Shown here in pieces: positions 9,876-17,230 of a stretch of DNA of 64,000 nucleotides. The notes beneath the pieces were generated by a model. That model searched no databases, was not told the origin of the DNA, and saw only the letters and a program-made list of their open reading frames with translations. The stretch is from Maritalea porphyrae. GTDB taxonomy: Bacteria; Pseudomonadota; Alphaproteobacteria; Rhizobiales; Devosiaceae. The stretch covers positions 124,001-188,000 of the forward strand of contig NZ_JAPWGX010000005.1 of NCBI RefSeq assembly GCF_027213965.1, written 5' to 3'. Both the position numbers and the translations under genes were made by a program. Position 1 is the stretch's first letter. Each line of letters begins with the position of its first letter.

Positions 9876-11312
9876 ATGAGACGTCTACGCAAAGTCAAAA
9901 TTCTCGCGACCCTAGGCCCAGCCTCAAACACTGAAGCCACAATCGAAGAGCTAGCCCGTGCTGGCGCAGACGTTTTCCGCATAAACATGAGCCACGCCAG
10001 CCACGAATTGTTGGCTGAAACCATGGCGAAAGTGCGTCGTGTTGAAAAAGCTGTTAAACGACCCATCGGCGTTTTGGTTGATTTGCAGGGCCCCAAGTTG
10101 CGTGTCGGCAAATTCAACACAGGCTCTGTTCAATTGGCCACCGGCGATGTGATCACCCTGGACACCGACACTTCTGAAGGCAATAAAACCCGCGTACACC
10201 TGCCTCATCCAGAAATTTTTGAAGCCATCGAAAAAGGCCACAAGCTGTTGCTTGACGACGGCAAAATCGAATTGCGCTGCATCAAAAAAACAGCTGACAA
10301 AATTGAATGCGAAGTCGTGCATGGCGGCAAATTGTCTGACCGCAAAGGCGTTAGCCTGCCTGACACATTGCTCGGAGTTGGTGCCTTAACGGAAAAAGAT
10401 CGCGCTGATCTGCTCGCCGCATTGGAAGTGAAAGCGGACTGGATCGCCCTATCATTCGTCCAGCGTCCCGAAGACATTATCGACGTACGCAAAACCGTAC
10501 AGGGCCGCGCCGGTATTTTGGCAAAGATTGAAAAGCCCCAAGCCATCGAGCGCTTGGAAGAAATCATCAAGCTCTCTGACGCGATTATGATTGCGCGGGG
10601 TGACTTGGGCGTGGAAATGCCTTTGGAAACCGTGCCAGGTTTGCAAAAGCGCATGATCCGCATGGCCCGCCAACAAGGAAAACCAGTTGTTGTTGCAACA
10701 CAGATGCTTGAATCTATGATTGAAGCGCCAGTGCCAACACGTGCTGAAGTGTCTGACGTGGCCACCGCTGTTTACGAGGGCGCGGATGCCGTTATGCTTT
10801 CAGCCGAATCTGCGGCAGGCGATTTCCCCGTACAAGCTGTCGCCACCATGAACCGTATTGCGGTCGCTGTGGAACAAGATGGTCTTTATCAGTCCATCAT
10901 TCGCCGCCAAAACATCGAACCAGAAGCAACCGCCGCCGATGCCATCTCTGCATCTGCCCGCCAAGTGGCTGAAACACTCGATCTGGCCGCAATTGTCACC
11001 TACACCTCATCCGGCTCCACAGGTATTCGCGCCGCGCGTGAGCGCCCCGAAAAGCCGATTGTGGCGCTATCACCCAAATTGGCAACCGTTCGACGCCTAT
11101 CCCTCGTTTGGGGCCTACATTGCGTACGTACCGACGACGCGGTGAACCTTGATGATGTGGTGGATCGCGCTTGTTCAATTGCTTATCGTGAAGGCTTTGC
11201 ACGTCCGGGCGACCGGGTTGCCATTACCGCTGGTGTGCCTTTGGGCACGCCGGGCGCCACCAACATGCTGCGCATCGCATTTGTTGGACAAGATGGTGTT
11301 GGATCATCGTAG
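9876..11312 (+). CDS. pyk: Pyruvate kinase
   Basis: Glycolytic enzyme converting phosphoenolpyruvate and ADP to pyruvate and ATP in the cytoplasm. The protein has 478 residues. The signature catalytic helix IARGDLGVEMP and the K in AKIEKPQAIERL are present, along with the N-terminal KILATLGPAS and RINMSHAS motifs and QMLESMIEAPVPTRAEVSD. ATG 9876 follows TTGGAG at a good distance; an upstream in-frame ATG at 9828 lies inside the preceding gene. A strong intrinsic terminator follows at 11346. Confidence 0.96.
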   Translation: MRRLRKVKILATLGPASNTEATIEELARAGADVFRINMSHASHELLAETMAKVRRVEKAVKRPIGVLVDLQGPKLRVGKFNTGSVQLATGDVITLDTDTSEGNKTRVHLPHPEIFEAIEKGHKLLLDDGKIELRCIKKTADKIECEVVHGGKLSDRKGVSLPDTLLGVGALTEKDRADLLAALEVKADWIALSFVQRPEDIIDVRKTVQGRAGILAKIEKPQAIERLEEIIKLSDAIMIARGDLGVEMPLETVPGLQKRMIRMARQQGKPVVVATQMLESMIEAPVPTRAEVSDVATAVYEGADAVMLSAESAAGDFPVQAVATMNRIAVAVEQDGLYQSIIRRQNIEPEATAADAISASARQVAETLDLAAIVTYTSSGSTGIRAARERPEKPIVALSPKLATVRRLSLVWGLHCVRTDDAVNLDDVVDRACSIAYREGFARPGDRVAITAGVPLGTPGATNMLRIAFVGQDGVGSS

Positions 11313-11345
11313 GAACAACTATACTGAGCGACTACCGAAGATTTC

Positions 11346-11376
11346 AAATACCCGCCTTTTTGGCGGGTATTTTTTT
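11346..11376 (+). terminator. Intrinsic terminator after pyk
   Basis: Perfect 11-bp stem AAATACCCGCC / GGCGGGTATTT with a TTTTT loop, followed by a T-rich tail. It closes the DUF1036-pyk unit and insulates the MerR operon. Confidence 0.92.
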
Positions 11377-11385
11377 ATTATGAGC

Positions 11386-11416
11386 TTGACCTGGAGCGCA
11401 CTCCAGCACCTACAAG
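11386..11416 (+). promoter_or_regulatory. MerR-type promoter/operator with 19-bp spacer
   Basis: A -35 TTGACC (11386-11391) and a -10-like TACAAG (11411-11416) are separated by 19 bp, the over-long spacer typical of MerR-activated promoters. Within it lies the dyad CTGGAG-CGCA-CTCCAG (11391-11406) with perfect 6-bp arms. This is the operator style of AdhR/NmlR-like MerR regulators, and it lies directly upstream of a MerR gene, so autoregulation is the natural reading. Confidence 0.75.
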
Positions 11417-11444
11417 TAATCAAGCAAACCTAATGAGAAGCAAA

Positions 11445-11861
11445 ATGTATATCGGCGAACTGGCAAAAACCTGCAATGTAAGCATCGATACACTCCGCTA
11501 TTATGAGAAAATCGGATTGATCAAAAATGTTCCTCGTGACGCCGGTGGACGCCGGGTCTATGGCCCAAGTTTTGTGGCTTGGCTCAACTTTATCAAAGTG
11601 CTCAAAGCCACAGGCATGCCACTGAAAGACATGCTTGCCTATGCGGCTCACCGCCAAACGGGGCCCTCATCCAATCAGGACAGATGTGATCTTCTACAAG
11701 TGCATGAACTTCGCATCAAACAAACAATTATTGAACAAGAAGGCTGCTTGGCTTTAGTTCAAGACAAAATTTCTGCCTATCAATCTGCAATTGCCAAAAG
11801 CACAGATATTCCCATTTCCGTTTGCATGACTGATCATTTCAACAAACGAGAAAACAAATGA
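11445..11861 (+). CDS. MerR family transcriptional regulator (AdhR/NmlR-like)
   Basis: A 138-residue regulator with N-terminal winged helix (YIGELAKTCNVSIDTLRYYEKIGL), RRVY wing and a dimerisation coiled coil at about 75-115. Cysteines occur at the CNVS, RCDLL, GCLAL and VCMTD positions; no clear metal-binding pair like that of CueR or MerR is seen, so an electrophile/aldehyde-type or effectorless member is more likely. Start 11445 (MYIGELAK) matches the usual MerR N-terminus and has GAGAAG just upstream; ATG 11433 would add four residues. The stop overlaps the ATG of the next gene by 4 bp (ATGA). Confidence 0.88.
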   Translation: MYIGELAKTCNVSIDTLRYYEKIGLIKNVPRDAGGRRVYGPSFVAWLNFIKVLKATGMPLKDMLAYAAHRQTGPSSNQDRCDLLQVHELRIKQTIIEQEGCLALVQDKISAYQSAIAKSTDIPISVCMTDHFNKRENK

Positions 11862-12250
11862 CAAAAAGTGCCCTTCAAGCAGGTCGCAACCTCACCAACT
11901 CATTCAACCCAACACTGGAAAAAACACTGGCGGACCGATACGACGAGGACGTACCCGAGTTTGCAGAAACCTTAATTGAATTCGCTTATGGCCGCATTTA
12001 CGCCCGCGAGGGTTTGGATTTGAAAACACGCCAGCTCATTACCATTGGAGCACTTACCGCCCTGGGTGGGCAAACAGCGCCTCAACTCGAAATCAATATT
12101 GAACATGCACATGCCGCGGGTGCAACAAAAACTGAGATTTTTGAGACCATTATGCAGATGTCGCTTTATGGCGGTATGCCTGCAGCAATCAATGGACTGA
12201 ATGTCGCCAAACAATTCTTTGCTCAACTCGAGCCCAATCAACATCCATAA
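11858..12250 (+). CDS. Carboxymuconolactone decarboxylase family protein
   Basis: A 130-residue small helical protein of the CMD/AhpD superfamily: RQLITIGALTALGGQ and HAHAAGATKTEIFETIMQMSLYGGMPAA are the recognisable core. The CxxC peroxidase/thiol motif of AhpD is absent (the equivalent stretch reads GGQTAPQLEINI), so it is closer to gamma-carboxymuconolactone decarboxylase-like members often paired with MerR/AdhR regulators. It is translationally coupled to the regulator upstream. The substrate is unknown; detoxification of a reactive carbonyl or lactone is an inference from context. Confidence 0.88.
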   Translation: MTKSALQAGRNLTNSFNPTLEKTLADRYDEDVPEFAETLIEFAYGRIYAREGLDLKTRQLITIGALTALGGQTAPQLEINIEHAHAAGATKTEIFETIMQMSLYGGMPAAINGLNVAKQFFAQLEPNQHP

Positions 12251-12256
12251 ATACAT

Positions 12257-12316
12257 AACGCGCCAATCGGTGGAAGAACTGATAAGGGTCCAACTCTCCC
12301 ACGTGATTGGCGCGTT
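12257..12316. repeat. 60-bp inverted repeat between convergent genes
   Basis: AACGCGCCAATC (12257-12268) and GATTGGCGCGTT (12305-12316) are perfect 12-bp arms; a second GTGG/CCAC pairing extends the stem inside. It lies between the converging CMD and glnK genes. It could be a bidirectional terminator, although neither side has a long T-run, or a palindromic repeat element. Confidence 0.6.
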
Positions 12317-12337
12317 CAATCTTGAAACGGGCGCTGT

Positions 12338-12676
12338 CTAAAGCGCGCTTTCGCCACTCTCCCCCGTGCGTACACGAATAGCCGCCTCAAGATCTAAGAT
12401 AAATATTTTGCCATCCCCAATTTTGCCTTCCGAAGCTGTTTCGCGAATTGCATCCACAGCTTTGTCCAATTTGTCGTCGGGAACAGCGATTTCTAGCTTC
12501 AATTTCGGCACATATGAGATTTCGTATTCGGCACCCCGATAGATTTCGGTGTGCCCACGTTGCCGCCCATAACCGCGAACTTCCGTCACGGTCATGCCCG
12601 AAATATCCAACGCGCCTATCGCATCACGCACCTCATCCAACTTGTGCGGCTTAATGATCGCGATAATGAATTTCAT
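12338..12676 (-). CDS. glnK: Nitrogen regulatory protein P-II (GlnK/GlnB)
   Basis: Trimeric signal protein that senses ATP/ADP, 2-oxoglutarate and glutamine status. The protein has 112 residues: MKFIIAIIKPHKLDEVRDAI at the N-terminus, T-loop YRGAEYEISY with the uridylylation Tyr at residue 51, and B-loop GKIGDGKIFI. ATG 12676 has GGAGG just upstream. It lies 23 bp downstream of amtB on the same strand, so it most likely acts as the GlnK that plugs the ammonium channel. The gene order amtB then glnK is reversed compared with the usual glnK-amtB. Confidence 0.95.
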   Translation of the reverse strand: MKFIIAIIKPHKLDEVRDAIGALDISGMTVTEVRGYGRQRGHTEIYRGAEYEISYVPKLKLEIAVPDDKLDKAVDAIRETASEGKIGDGKIFILDLEAAIRVRTGESGESAL

Positions 12677-12699
12677 ACGTCCTCCAATCAAATGAATGG

Positions 12700-13908
12700 C
12701 TAGTTTCGGTAGCCAGTTTCACCGTGCACAGCCAAATCAAGCCCAGTGGTTTCCGCTTCTTTATCGACACGTAGGCCGACAAGCTTCTTTGTGATCCACA
12801 CAATAACCACAGTTACCACCAATGACCAAATCGCAGTTACAACAACCCCAATGGCTTGTACGCCAAATTGGCTCATGGCGTTCATTCCATCTGCGTAGCC
12901 CGCTGCGCCCGATCCAAAGGCGAGCAAGAAAGCCAGCAACAATGTGCCCGTAGCTCCACCAATGCCGTGCACAGCAAGCACATCAAGCGAGTCGTCAATG
13001 TTCATTTTGTGCTTCACAAAATCAACCGCATAAAAACAAATAACACCGCCGGCTAACCCCAACAAAATGGCTCCCATTGGACCAACAGAGCCAGACGCTG
13101 GGGTAATTGTTGCCAACCCAGCAATGGTGCCTGTCACGATGCCCACAATGCTCGGACGTCCAAATTTGACCCATTCAATCACCATCCAAACAAGCGAGGC
13201 AGTTGCCGCACTCAGATGCGTCACCAATATCGCCATGGTTGCATCGCCATTTGCCGCAACCGCACTGCCACCGTTAAAGCCAAACCAGCCGACCCACAAA
13301 AGCGAAGCACCAACCATGACCATCCAAGGGGCATGCGGCGGACGCACACCACTGGGGAACCCATTTCGCGCGCCAAGCATCAATGCAATCACCGCCGCAG
13401 ACACACCGGCGGTCACATGCACCACGATGCCGCCAGCAAAATCAATAACGCCAAGCTGGGCAAGCCAGCCGCCGCCCCATACCCAATGGGTAACAGGCAC
13501 ATAGACCAGCATCAGCCAAGCGCCTGCGATAATAAGAACAGCTGAAAACTTAATCCGCTCCACAAAAGCGCCAACCATCAATGCTGGTGTGATCACTGCG
13601 AACGTCATCTGAAAGATCACCCAAAGGCTCTCAGGAATGGTACCGCTTAAACTGTCACGCTCCATACCCACCAAGCCAATACGGCTTAGCCCACCGATGA
13701 GCGCATTGCCTTCGGTAAAGGCAAGAGAATAGCCAAACATAAACCAAAGAATCGATGCCAAACAAGCAATCGCCACACAATGCATCAACACAGACAATAT
13801 GTTTTTTGCCTGCACAAGACCTGCATAGAACAAGGCCAAGCCTGGCATTGTCATCAATAAAACGAGCGCTGTGGCAGTTAATATCCAGCTCGTGTCTGCA
13901 CCATTCAT
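12700..13908 (-). CDS. amtB: Ammonium transporter
   Basis: Inner-membrane Amt/Rh channel for ammonium, 402 residues with about 11 membrane segments. Family motifs include FYAGLVQAKN near the N-terminus, DFAGGIVVHVTAGVSA (with the pore His), GWFGFNGGSA and VHGIGGATGTLL. ATG 13908 follows GGGAGAAG. It forms an operon with the P-II gene downstream, the classical partner that blocks the channel when nitrogen is plentiful. Confidence 0.95.
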   Translation of the reverse strand: MNGADTSWILTATALVLLMTMPGLALFYAGLVQAKNILSVLMHCVAIACLASILWFMFGYSLAFTEGNALIGGLSRIGLVGMERDSLSGTIPESLWVIFQMTFAVITPALMVGAFVERIKFSAVLIIAGAWLMLVYVPVTHWVWGGGWLAQLGVIDFAGGIVVHVTAGVSAAVIALMLGARNGFPSGVRPPHAPWMVMVGASLLWVGWFGFNGGSAVAANGDATMAILVTHLSAATASLVWMVIEWVKFGRPSIVGIVTGTIAGLATITPASGSVGPMGAILLGLAGGVICFYAVDFVKHKMNIDDSLDVLAVHGIGGATGTLLLAFLLAFGSGAAGYADGMNAMSQFGVQAIGVVVTAIWSLVVTVVIVWITKKLVGLRVDKEAETTGLDLAVHGETGYRN

Positions 13909-13932
13909 TTTCAACTTCTCCCGAAACACAAA

Positions 13933-13979
13933 ATGCCTATTTTTTAGGCAGCGTTGCATTGTTGCCTATTTTTTGGAAA
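13933..13979. repeat. Repeated TGCCTATTTTTT element upstream of amtB
   Basis: In the amtB upstream region the sequence TGCCTATTTTTT occurs twice as a direct repeat, about 30 bp apart; the copy nearer amtB is also palindromic (GCCTA...TAGGC). A third, diverged copy may follow near 14000. It could be a regulator-binding site or part of the leader. No convincing NtrC palindrome or sigma-54 GG-N10-GC pair was found in this gap. Confidence 0.4.
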
Positions 13980-14021
13980 AAGTCAAAGCTGCTCAATTTT
14001 TGGGCATAGCCAGCGCCGAAC

Positions 14022-14050
14022 AAAAAAAGGGAGCCAACCGGCTCCCTTTT
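14022..14050 (-). terminator. Intrinsic terminator after the RTX-like gene
   Basis: Stem GGGAGCC / GGCTCCC with an AACC loop, extended by AAAA/TTTT pairing and, on the minus strand, a run of seven T. It lies just downstream of the stop at 14073. Confidence 0.9.
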
Positions 14051-14072
14051 CAATTCATATTACGTCCAATTA

Positions 14073-16595
14073 TTAGGCAACAAACTCCACGAAGTCAGTG
14101 GCGCTCAAACCAACCACGTCGGACAATTCAGATGTATTGTCCAAAGTCGCAATGTGACGACGGCTGGTGCTCGTGCTCCAGTCGTTATCGTACCAAAGCT
14201 CAGCTTTGTTCGTAGAGGTGTTAAACACCATTACATAAGCTTCAATCGCAGCCCCGGTATCACCGGTGATCTGACCCGATGACAAGCCGGTTTGCAACTC
14301 GATCATTTTATGATTGTCCGCCGTACCCATAGACGTAATGCTAGAACGATTATCAACATAATCGTCTGTTGAGAGGGTCTGGCCGGCCGTTGTCGCAGTC
14401 GTATTGCCGAAATCAAACAGATTGAAACCAATCTTGTCGGTGCCACTTACAAAGTCTTTGATTTTGTCTGTGGAGTTGGTGCCAACAAAGCGGAACTGAT
14501 CAGAACCGTCATTGCCGCGCAAAGTATCATCGCCCGACATACCGTAGAACACGTCGTTTCCATCACCGCCGGTTAGCGTATCATCAGAGTTTGAACCAGC
14601 AATTTTCAAATCAGCCTTAAACGCCCCCGCATTCACGTTAACAGCGTTCATGAACCCGAACGTATCGCTGCTCGCAGACATCTCAGCACCATCTTTAGCG
14701 CCAATGTTAAGTGCGTGCGTACCAGTGATCGTGAAGTTCGCAATGCCACCATCATTTGCAAACGCATAATAGTTGTTGCTGCCATTGTCGACAGCGTGAA
14801 CCATATTGGCATTTGTGCTTGCACCAGTAACACCAGTTGAATCAATAATGACCGACGAAATATTGCTTTGGAAACCAACGGCTGCATAATCATTGCCAGT
14901 ATTGGTATTGGCATGAATAACCACTTCGCCGCTACTGCCGGTTTGCGCACGCAGTTCCATGGTCAAAGTTTGCCCCGCACCCTCGCCTTCAAACCGAACA
15001 GCTTCGTCGCCTTGGCTTTGATCCGCCGTAAAAACGATCCGATCTTCAGTCTCAACGCCACGAACATTTACTCGGCTACCAGAAGGACCACCTGCAAACA
15101 CAAACTCATGCACATTAGTGTAATCGCTTGCGGTAAAGCCATTGCTCGCGTTTTGCGCAACCAAAACTTCAATGCCAGTGGCCTTATTCACATGCGTGGC
15201 AGTATTTGCGAAGCTGTCCAAGACCAATGTGTCTTTTCCAGAACCGCCGTCAATCTTATCGGTCGAATCTAACGAAGAATCAAAATGCAAGGTGTCATCG
15301 CCACCGCCTGATTTCACATCAACCGTGTTGGTGCTACCAAATTCCAAATTGTCATTGCCGCTTCCGGTCACAACCGTGTAGCTTTTATTGCTTTGGAAAT
15401 TAATGTTCATCGCCCCAGAACCGGTAGAGGTGAATGTGCCGGTATCTGTACTTGGACGGAATTCACCAGCGAATGAACCTGAGCCACTTACATTGATCGT
15501 GTGCGCACCAATAATGTTGGTGGTCGTGTTCGTACCCGTTGCTGTGATCTCGAACGTTTCCACATCATCAATGGCAATTGCACCATTCAAAACAGCATTT
15601 TCCAAAGCGATCTTTTGGACATCACTTGATCCTGAAACAGCACTTGCTTTGTAAGAAGCAATCAACGAAGCGTTGCCAGTGGTGTTGGTGGCGGACAAGT
15701 CTGCAATTGCAGCCGCGCCTTCAAGCTTTAAACCGCCCGAACTGTTGTTCAAAGCCGCTGACGTGACGCCCGTGGAAGCACTCAGGTTGAATGTTGTTAA
15801 CGACGAATGGGTAGCTAGCAACTCAATCTTTTCAATGCTTGTAAGAACTGGTGTCACTGTCGTTCCCGAAACGTCAGTTATGCTAAGGGTATCCGTACCA
15901 CCCCCGCCATTCAGATTATCGCCATCATTTAACGTGGTATTTGTGCCAACAAATTTATCGTCACCAGTGCCACCGGTTTTGGTTTCAACACTTGAGATCA
16001 GGTTAAACGTTTCACCAGGATTGGCACTTGCAGCGTCAGCAACATAAACGTCTGTCTTCGCTTTTGCAGCCGCAACTGTTGATGCGTCGTCGGTGACGCC
16101 TTGCAATACTTCCTTTGCCGAAGCTTTTGCCGCAGCGTTGTTTTCATAATCAAGATTTGTCAAAGCCAGGACACTGGTGCCCCAGTCCATCGCAACAGCA
16201 ACTTTGTTGTTTAACGTCGTTCTATCGTTGCCGTTCGCATCATCTTTCGCGCCAGAAATAATATCGATAATCATAGCGCCCGTTGCTTGCGGATCTCCAA
16301 GTGCGGCGGCAAGTTTACCTTTCCAATAATTCAGCCCCTCTGTATCGGGGTTTCGATTAAAGAGATTTTGGTAAACCTGAGTAATGAATGTCGTAGGATC
16401 AGAAATCGCGGGCGCAACAAGAAATGGATAAAGCGCTTTAGATTCGGGTTGAACCGAAAAAGAAGCGGCTATTTGCGCGAGCGACAATGGGTTCGCTTTG
16501 GTGTTTTCGCCAATCCAATAGTTCCAGCCTTCCGGCTCTGGTGAGCGTCCGTAATAACCAACGTAGATTTTTGCGATATCTTCTTGAACAGTCAT
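14073..16595 (-). CDS. Large DUF4214 / RTX-repeat surface or secreted protein
   Basis: An 840-residue, acidic, Thr/Ser/Asn/Gly-rich protein without a Sec signal peptide. Residues 1-150 resemble DUF4214 (YVGYYGRSPEPEGWNYWI, and later NLFNRNPDTEGLNYWKGKL). Glycine-aspartate nonapeptide blocks typical of calcium-binding beta-rolls occur at about 208-236 (GGTGDDKFVG, GGGGTDTL), near the middle (GGGDDTLHFD, GGSGKDTLVLD) and near 670-710 (GGDGNDVFYGMSGDDTLRG). The C-terminus (SATDFVEFVA) is hydrophobic-acidic, like type I secretion signals. Type I secretion as an S-layer or adhesin is therefore inferred, but no TolC/HlyB/HlyD genes are in the window. The ribosome-binding site is a striking run of seven G before ATG 16595. 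Cysteine is essentially absent, as expected for this class. Confidence 0.82.
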   Translation of the reverse strand: MTVQEDIAKIYVGYYGRSPEPEGWNYWIGENTKANPLSLAQIAASFSVQPESKALYPFLVAPAISDPTTFITQVYQNLFNRNPDTEGLNYWKGKLAAALGDPQATGAMIIDIISGAKDDANGNDRTTLNNKVAVAMDWGTSVLALTNLDYENNAAAKASAKEVLQGVTDDASTVAAAKAKTDVYVADAASANPGETFNLISSVETKTGGTGDDKFVGTNTTLNDGDNLNGGGGTDTLSITDVSGTTVTPVLTSIEKIELLATHSSLTTFNLSASTGVTSAALNNSSGGLKLEGAAAIADLSATNTTGNASLIASYKASAVSGSSDVQKIALENAVLNGAIAIDDVETFEITATGTNTTTNIIGAHTINVSGSGSFAGEFRPSTDTGTFTSTGSGAMNINFQSNKSYTVVTGSGNDNLEFGSTNTVDVKSGGGDDTLHFDSSLDSTDKIDGGSGKDTLVLDSFANTATHVNKATGIEVLVAQNASNGFTASDYTNVHEFVFAGGPSGSRVNVRGVETEDRIVFTADQSQGDEAVRFEGEGAGQTLTMELRAQTGSSGEVVIHANTNTGNDYAAVGFQSNISSVIIDSTGVTGASTNANMVHAVDNGSNNYYAFANDGGIANFTITGTHALNIGAKDGAEMSASSDTFGFMNAVNVNAGAFKADLKIAGSNSDDTLTGGDGNDVFYGMSGDDTLRGNDGSDQFRFVGTNSTDKIKDFVSGTDKIGFNLFDFGNTTATTAGQTLSTDDYVDNRSSITSMGTADNHKMIELQTGLSSGQITGDTGAAIEAYVMVFNTSTNKAELWYDNDWSTSTSRRHIATLDNTSELSDVVGLSATDFVEFVA

Positions 16596-16831
16596 TTTCC
16601 CCCCCTATGGGACTTGGGTTCAGCGCTGCGACCGAACTCCAAACTAGTATTGACGCAATCAACAAACCAAAATTGGATGCATGCTCAACTGTGCATGTTA
16701 CACATACGAAGTAGATTAAGCAAAAAATAACGAATCTAATTGAATTGTCCCAATTTGGTACAGTTGTAAGTGCAGGGCCCAAAACTCACCGCCATCATTT
16801 CGCAAGCTCATCCCAAATACCCAAGCACAAC
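16596..16831. other. Intergenic region, presumed promoter of the RTX-like gene
   Basis: A+T-rich non-coding stretch between the RTX-like gene and the rpmJ terminator. It holds the G7 ribosome-binding site next to 16595. I see no gene, repeat or confident -35/-10 pair. Confidence 0.4.
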
Positions 16832-16861
16832 AAAAAGGGCCGATGGCATTGCCATCGACCC
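16832..16861 (-). terminator. Intrinsic terminator after rpmJ
   Basis: Minus-strand stem GGGTCGATGGC / GCCATCGGCCC with a 3-base loop, followed by TTTTTG. It closes the short rpmJ transcript. Confidence 0.85.
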
Positions 16862-16890
16862 CAAATTTGATAGTTCAAAGCTTGAACTGC

Positions 16891-17016
16891 TTAGCCCTGA
16901 CGAGCCTTAAAGCGCTTGTTCACTTTGTTGATAATGTAGATGCGACCGCGACGGCGAACGACCTTATTGTCGCGATGCCGGGTGCGCAGCGCTTTAATGG
17001 AATTTTTGATTTTCAT
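16891..17016 (-). CDS. rpmJ: 50S ribosomal protein L36
   Basis: A very basic 41-residue protein starting [20 protein letters not shown] and ending NKRFKARQG. This is the longer alphaproteobacterial/YkgO-like L36, which lacks the four zinc-binding Cys/His residues of the classical C+ form. It is a zinc-independent structural protein of the large ribosomal subunit. It stands alone with its own terminator. Confidence 0.95.
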   Translation of the reverse strand: MKIKNSIKALRTRHRDNKVVRRRGRIYIINKVNKRFKARQG

Positions 17017-17181
17017 TCCGGTCACCCTTCACATTCATAAAAATAGGCGCCACTGGCGCCAAGAATTCGTTGGTCGTTGTTTATGGATAAATCCCAAGTT
17101 TGTCAACGCACCATAACACAAAAAGCCAAGGATTCTTCTCCCAAACAAGGGACAATTAACAACTCACGTATTCAAAATTGT

Positions 17182-17209
17182 AACAGGGGACCAAATGGCC
17201 CCCTGTTTA
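17182..17209 (-). terminator. Intrinsic terminator after the opp operon
   Basis: Minus-strand stem AACAGGGGGCCA / TGGTCCCCTGTT with a short loop, then ACAATTTT. It lies directly downstream of the fused ATPase gene. Confidence 0.75.
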
Positions 17210-17230
17210 AGTACAAATTAGACAAGCTGA

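Noticed and set aside
13067-13504. Plus-strand frame of 145 codons antisense to amtB
   Set aside because: Composition is that of a reversed membrane-protein gene; no motif, no promoter, and amtB is certain.
13909-14020. Search for NtrC or sigma-54 sites before amtB
   Set aside because: No TGCACC-N5-GGTGCA palindrome and no GG-N10-GC pair in good context were found.
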